Shown here piece after piece: positions 59,701 to 64,000 of a stretch of 64,000 bases of DNA. Position 1 is the first letter of the stretch, and every line of letters begins with the position of its first letter. The position numbers were made by a program, and so were the translations under genes. The notes below the pieces were generated by a model that was not told where the DNA came from, searched no databases, and saw nothing but the letters and a program-made list of their open reading frames with translations. The stretch is from Gigaspora rosea (taxonomy: Eukaryota; Glomeromycota; Glomeromycetes; Diversisporales; Gigasporaceae): positions 1 through 64,000 of the forward strand of contig QKWP01000143.1 of the NCBI GenBank assembly GCA_003550325.1, in the 5' to 3' direction.

Positions 59701-60699
59701 GGAATTTTAAAAAATCGTGGTTCGTTCATTATTCGCACTTTCTATTATTGAAAGGGCGCTAGCGGCACCCCAAAACACTTGTATATTATAATGCATCAAT
59801 TAAATAAAGTATCTCTATATTGTTAATATAAAAAAATGATTTATGCATGAAGTTGTACTTTGTACATTTTATTCCAACTTACGTATTCGTCAGATGTAAA
59901 TCAGAGTTTAAAAAATCTTATTTGTGTATAAAATTTTGAAATCAGAAAAAGAAACACGGGGTGTTTAGAGACTCATATTTGATGAAATAAGTAAAAATTT
60001 TTTTATTATGCAGATCAATAAACTATTTAATAATAATAAAACGATATTAGAAGCAGATCGATTAACAATAAAATAATTTATAGCAATGAAGATCATATAA
60101 ATAAGTGTAATTAAAAAATAAATAAGATTTGTACATCTCTTATTTGATAATAAATATGTTTTCTTGTTTTTCAAAATAAGATTTACGAATTTAACCTTTA
60201 TGATTATAATGAACTGGAAGCATAGTACAAAGTACGAAGTAGATGTTTCAGTTTGAGTTTTGCGTTTGTTAGCAAAATCTGGAATCTGATTGGACACCTA
60301 ATAATTTACAAATGTCAGCTGATCAAATATGGCTAAGTCAGAATACCTGTAGCAATCCAGTCAAATCCAGTTATAAAGCTGTAAATCCCAACTGAGCATA
60401 TCGATATAGCAAGTATCTTGTATGAATATTGTAATTATCGCATGGGAAAGCTTGGTACTCTCATGCCGATTTTAACTCTGATGGTTTACTTTAGAAAGGT
60501 CACATGTAATAATTTATTAGCCATTTATTTTAAAAAGAATATATATTTATGTTTTTTTAATTTAAGGAGAGCATACATTAGATGTAAGATGATGGACAAA
60601 GGGTCGGACCAACTATTTATATAAATTCTAAATCTCAGATAAGTTTACACTTCAACAACTATGATTACACACCACTACTACGTTTTTATACCGTTACTA
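59701..60699. other. AT-rich intergenic stretch
   Basis: No gene recognised. Confidence 0.4.
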
Positions 60700-60737
60700 T
60701 AGTTCGAACAACCTAGTCCCAACAAATGGAATTTTCT

Positions 60738-60893
60738 AGTGGCCAAATCTGAAATTTACATAATGGGCCAAATTTGATATGTTCATTATATGCAGCCAAA
60801 TTTGATATTTTCATTATATGTGGCCAAATTTGATATTTTCATTATATATGGGCCAAATTTGATATTTTCATTATATATACGGCCAAATTGGCA
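60738..60893. repeat. GGCCAAATTTGATATTTTCA tandem array
   Basis: About five to six copies at roughly 30 bp. Confidence 0.85.
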
Positions 60894-60982
60894 CATGCTC
60901 ATTTACCAAATTACTTTAATTGATAGTCACGCCAGTTAATCAGAGATTGTCTATAGTGTAACTTGATGCAAATCACATATAA

Positions 60983-61374
60983 AAATCACTATAGGGTGAA
61001 TGTGGCGTGCATACATTTAAAAATATTTTTTACTAAGTTAATGACCATGCCCACTAATAAAAGTTGTAGAGCTCATTGAGATGCATCTAACAGTGGTTAG
61101 ATCATCCAAATCGGCCCAGTGGATGGCAAGATATCGTTGAAAAACAATTGGACAACTATATAAAATCTCTATGTAATTTACATAGAGATTTTATATAGTC
61201 TTCCAAAAGTTTTTAAAAGAAATATAGCCATCCACTAGGCCAATTTGGATGATCTAACCACTGTTAGATGCGTCCCGATGAGCTCTACAACTTTCAATTA
61301 GTAGGCATATATCGTTAACTTAGTAAAAAATATTTTTATATGCATGCACGCCACATTCACACTATAGTGATATA
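60983..61374. mobile_element. Foldback element, ~390 bp
   Basis: Arms of about 190 bp: ATCACTATAGGGTGAATGTG and, inverted, ATCACTATAGTGTGAATGTG, with shared CATCTAACAGTGGTTAGATC. Wording overlaps with the foldback at 14148 (GAGATG, CAGTGGAT). Confidence 0.8.
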
Positions 61375-61375
61375 T

Positions 61376-61500
61376 AGGGCGGCCAAATTTAGTATATATA
61401 AGGCGGCCAAATTTAGTATATATAGGGCGGCCAAATTTAGTATACATAGGGCGACCAAATTGCTAGTTTTTATAATATATATATGGCGGCCAAATTTCAT
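61376..61500. repeat. GGCGGCCAAATTTAGTATAT tandem array
   Basis: Four copies at about 22-24 bp plus a diverged fifth, in the same orientation as the array left of the foldback. Confidence 0.85.
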
Positions 61501-61710
61501 ATTTAATTATAAAAATACTATAACTTCAACCTGCTATAACTTTTTTATAAATAGATTAAAAAAAAAATTAAAAATCATGGAAGTGTTTAGCCTGTTTTGA
61601 TTTAACATTTTAGGATAGTATTTTTTGATTACTATTTTTTTTGAAAAAGGATTAGCAATTTGAATGTTATCAATTTTATTTATCGGGACTAGGTTGTTTG
61701 CACCGTACTA

Positions 61711-63411
61711 CATTTTACGCTTCTTGAGTAACGTCTGTATAATTAAGCCACTAAGAATACATATTAATGCCTAATACTAGAAAGGTAAGATTAACATAGC
61801 TATGGCGATACAATTATAAAAGGTATGTGACAACTTTACGAATTTTACCAATGCAGAAGTAAAAGGCAAAGGAAAAAATTATTTGTTACAGTATAATAAT
61901 TCTTATATTATAATCACTTTTATATTTTAGCTATAATAATTTTCTAACTGCTCAGTTGCTAGATTCATGCATAGAAACACATTACGGCAAACAAATTCAG
62001 TACTAAAAATCAGCATTTGTACCTAAACTCTACCTATACAAGAACTTGTCATTTTGTGGCAATATGGATATATTCGAATTTTGAATTCGTCCACAAAATC
62101 TGATTCTAATTAGATGCTCTAATTTTGTATGCATTATGCAATAATCTACATCCTTACCAGGAACACAATCAAAATCTTTGATTCTGATAGTATGTAGTGC
62201 TTAGGGATTAACAATTATCTCATAATTGCTGAATACGATGTTAATAGGAAGTCATAAGGTGGATTAGTAGCAGAAACGTCTTCGATCCTGTGATTTCTAA
62301 GCAATTTAAAGCTCCATAGATCATTCACATAAAAATTTAATGATTATGTGATTGATAATCTGGGTTTTCTTGGATGCATTTTGCTTGGAAATCACTGGAC
62401 TGAGGATCGTTTTTGTTACTACTTATCCACCTAAAAATCATACTTGAACCTTAAGGTTAATTGCACTTCCCTCTGATGCTGCTCATCATTGCATTGACTG
62501 AATGTTTCTTCGATCGGTGGTGTTCAATCAGTATTCAATATTGTATGCATGTTCGAAAAAAGCATTCGCATCACTATTCAGCTGATTTTCGATCACATTT
62601 GAGAACTCATGACAAAATCAATACATTAGCTAGAATTTTTTATTCATATGCTTATTATTAATAATTGGATAAATCATGCACGAATATTATCTGAATCACA
62701 TATAAAAATTAAAAATGTAATGGTTTTATTATTGCTCAGATTCTAACTAGTCAATTAGGAGCTTCTGACTGGTATAAGTCATGGTTATGACCAGTCATGA
62801 CCGGTCATAACCTTTTACTACTTCTAAATATAATACTCTTTTATTTGGTAACAGCATACTGTATGTAAAAATTTATTTGCTTTTTTCCAAATTAATTCAA
62901 TTACTACATATGATTACCGTGTTGTTGCATAATAATGCTCCGCTCATGACATTATTTAAAATTATTCCTTAACTAAGCTTAATCTAGGCAAAATTTGAAA
63001 TTATACCCCTTGTGTCATTTTGCAAAATACAGTAAAAGTTATTACAAAATCGTTATTTACGGTTCTGGTTTTAGCGCGACTGCATCGCGCAGCTATCTTA
63101 TTCCACATTATTTCTGAATTTATGTATATTGATTCTCAATTGATATGTAATAATTCACATCATTTCTGATTCTCAATTGGCATGTATTATTCGTGAATCG
63201 TGAAATGTCATTTATCATTTAGAACCGCCATCCATTTATCAATTAATAAAAAAAAAAGCGAAAATAATAATAATAATAAAGTAAAAAAATTAAAATAAAT
63301 AAATAATAAATAAATAAGCACGAATAAAAATGAATCACTAAATATTAAATACTAATTTTTCATACATTAAAGGAATACATTTGAATATTCATATATAATT
63401 TAACAATGTAA
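61711..63411. other. Intergenic stretch
   Basis: No supported gene. A frame at 62479-62661 (+) has a C2H2-like tail (FRSHLRTH) but nothing more. Confidence 0.35.
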
Positions 63412-63552
63412 TTAATCATTTTTGCATTCCCCATATAGAATACATCCGCATTTGTTTTCAGCAACAGCAGGAATCTGGTCGGGTGTCTTGTCCCGAATCT
63501 TTTGAAAAAATCCCCCAAATCTATCTTTTACAGGTTTTTTCATGACCATCAT
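63412..63552 (-). CDS. Small open frame or terminal exon, unknown product
   Basis: From ATG 63552-63550 to TAA 63414-63412: 46 residues, MMVMKKPVKDRFGGFFQKIR at the start and AVAENKCGCILYGECKND at the end. The frame stays open upstream for about 16 more codons without an ATG, so it may be the last exon of a spliced gene. Residue use (DKTPDQIP, three Cys) looks protein-like and the segment is less AT-rich than its flanks. Family not recognised. Confidence 0.4.
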   Translation of the reverse strand: MMVMKKPVKDRFGGFFQKIRDKTPDQIPAVAENKCGCILYGECKND

Positions 63553-64000
63553 GCTCAGTCTGGTGGTAGCACAGATTATTTCGTAAAATTTTCAACATAA
63601 TAAACTTGCATCCCCAAGGTATTCATATCTTGTTTAGGTATGAGCAGTTCTTCTGTTGAATTTCAGTATTTAAATCTTTATTATAATGAATTTCACGAGT
63701 CATGAAGTCATATCCTTGCTCAATAAAGTGTATAAAAAAAAGATGAAAAATAAAAGAATTGTCTTTATAAATATCAATGAAAAAGATCATTGCAAATATA
63801 AATATAATTATTAATAATTATTTTATAGTCTCATAATTTGTGAAAATCGAGAAAGAACATGTTTTAATTCAGAATTAAAGTAAATTCAAAATGACTCAGA
63901 ACAATAATAGCATAGAATAATCCTTATCATACAGCAATCAACTTGCGCTTTTTTTATTATATTCTGTACTGTGTAAAGTAGTAATAGAAAAATAAAATAA
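63553..64000. other. Right-edge AT-rich sequence
   Basis: A possible upstream part of the minus-strand gene (MNTLGMQVYYVENFTK around 63580-63630) is in another frame; no splice sites could be fixed. Confidence 0.3.

Larger units (their letters stand above)
60703..61710. mobile_element. Large TIR element with nested foldback, ~1 kb
   Basis: GTTCGAACAACCTAGTCCC on the left faces its inverse GGGACTAGGTTGTTTGCACC on the right. Between them are a GGCCAAATTT array, a foldback (60983-61374) and a second array. No clear duplication, so the outer boundaries are tentative. Confidence 0.6.

Noticed and set aside
62479-62661. C2H2 zinc-finger gene
   Set aside because: Only an FRSHLRTH-like tail is seen; Cys spacing does not fit and no neighbouring exon was found.

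Overview
The window is AT-rich (roughly 70% or more A+T), intron-containing eukaryotic DNA. The gene families point to an arbuscular mycorrhizal fungus of the Rhizophagus type (Glomeromycotina). They include a BTB-BACK-TLDc family, kinases with the HRDLHSGN / SDVYSFG..LWEISSGRPPF signature, Sel1 repeats, a ZMYM/Crypton-like fragment and many small TIR elements. The organism call is inferred from family memory and composition, not from a search. I see no tRNA, rRNA, CRISPR array or bacterial operon.

Layout. 1-2.6 kb: the tail of an unknown gene, one hAT-type MITE, and a two-exon gene for a small secreted cysteine-rich protein on the minus strand. 3.38-10.2 kb: a complete hAT transposon with a perfect 8-bp target duplication, an undamaged 10-exon transposase gene, subterminal GGGTCGGG arrays, an internal array of palindromic ~195-bp units and two nested elements. 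An unoccupied duplicate of its target lies at about 14.04 kb. 11.3-12.1 kb: a 404-bp tandem duplication. 13.2-14.7 kb: a truncated BTB relic beside three small elements. 15.9-28.5 kb: two tandem copies of a ~6 kb unit. Each unit holds a BTB-BACK-TLDc gene (dead in unit 1, whole in unit 2) and a decayed TLDc relic. The two units differ by separate insertions of pogo-like, Harbinger-like, Mutator-like and foldback elements.

28.5-36 kb: gene-poor AT-rich DNA with MITEs, a 392-bp assembly gap and three GC-rich mini-hairpins. 36.4-39 kb: a broken kinase gene and a Sel1-repeat pseudogene split by a 600-bp hAT-type element, flanked by a degenerate ~84-bp satellite. 41.9 kb: a Crypton/ZMYM-like fragment. 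42.7-43.8 kb: a 1.1-kb hAT-type element. 45.3-49 kb: a tandem two-kinase pseudogene with two transposon insertions inside kinase exons. 49.4-51.8 kb: a 2.4-kb hAT-type element carrying unrecognised coding-like sequence. 52-64 kb: mainly minisatellites and foldback MITEs, with one small open frame near 63.5 kb.

Best-supported working genes: the BTB-BACK-TLDc gene (23018-24571), the secreted protein gene (2039-2557) and the hAT transposase (5190-8089). Most other host gene copies are pseudogenes. Several insertions can be tested against unoccupied duplicates inside the same window, so the region records a sequence of duplication, transposition and gene death.
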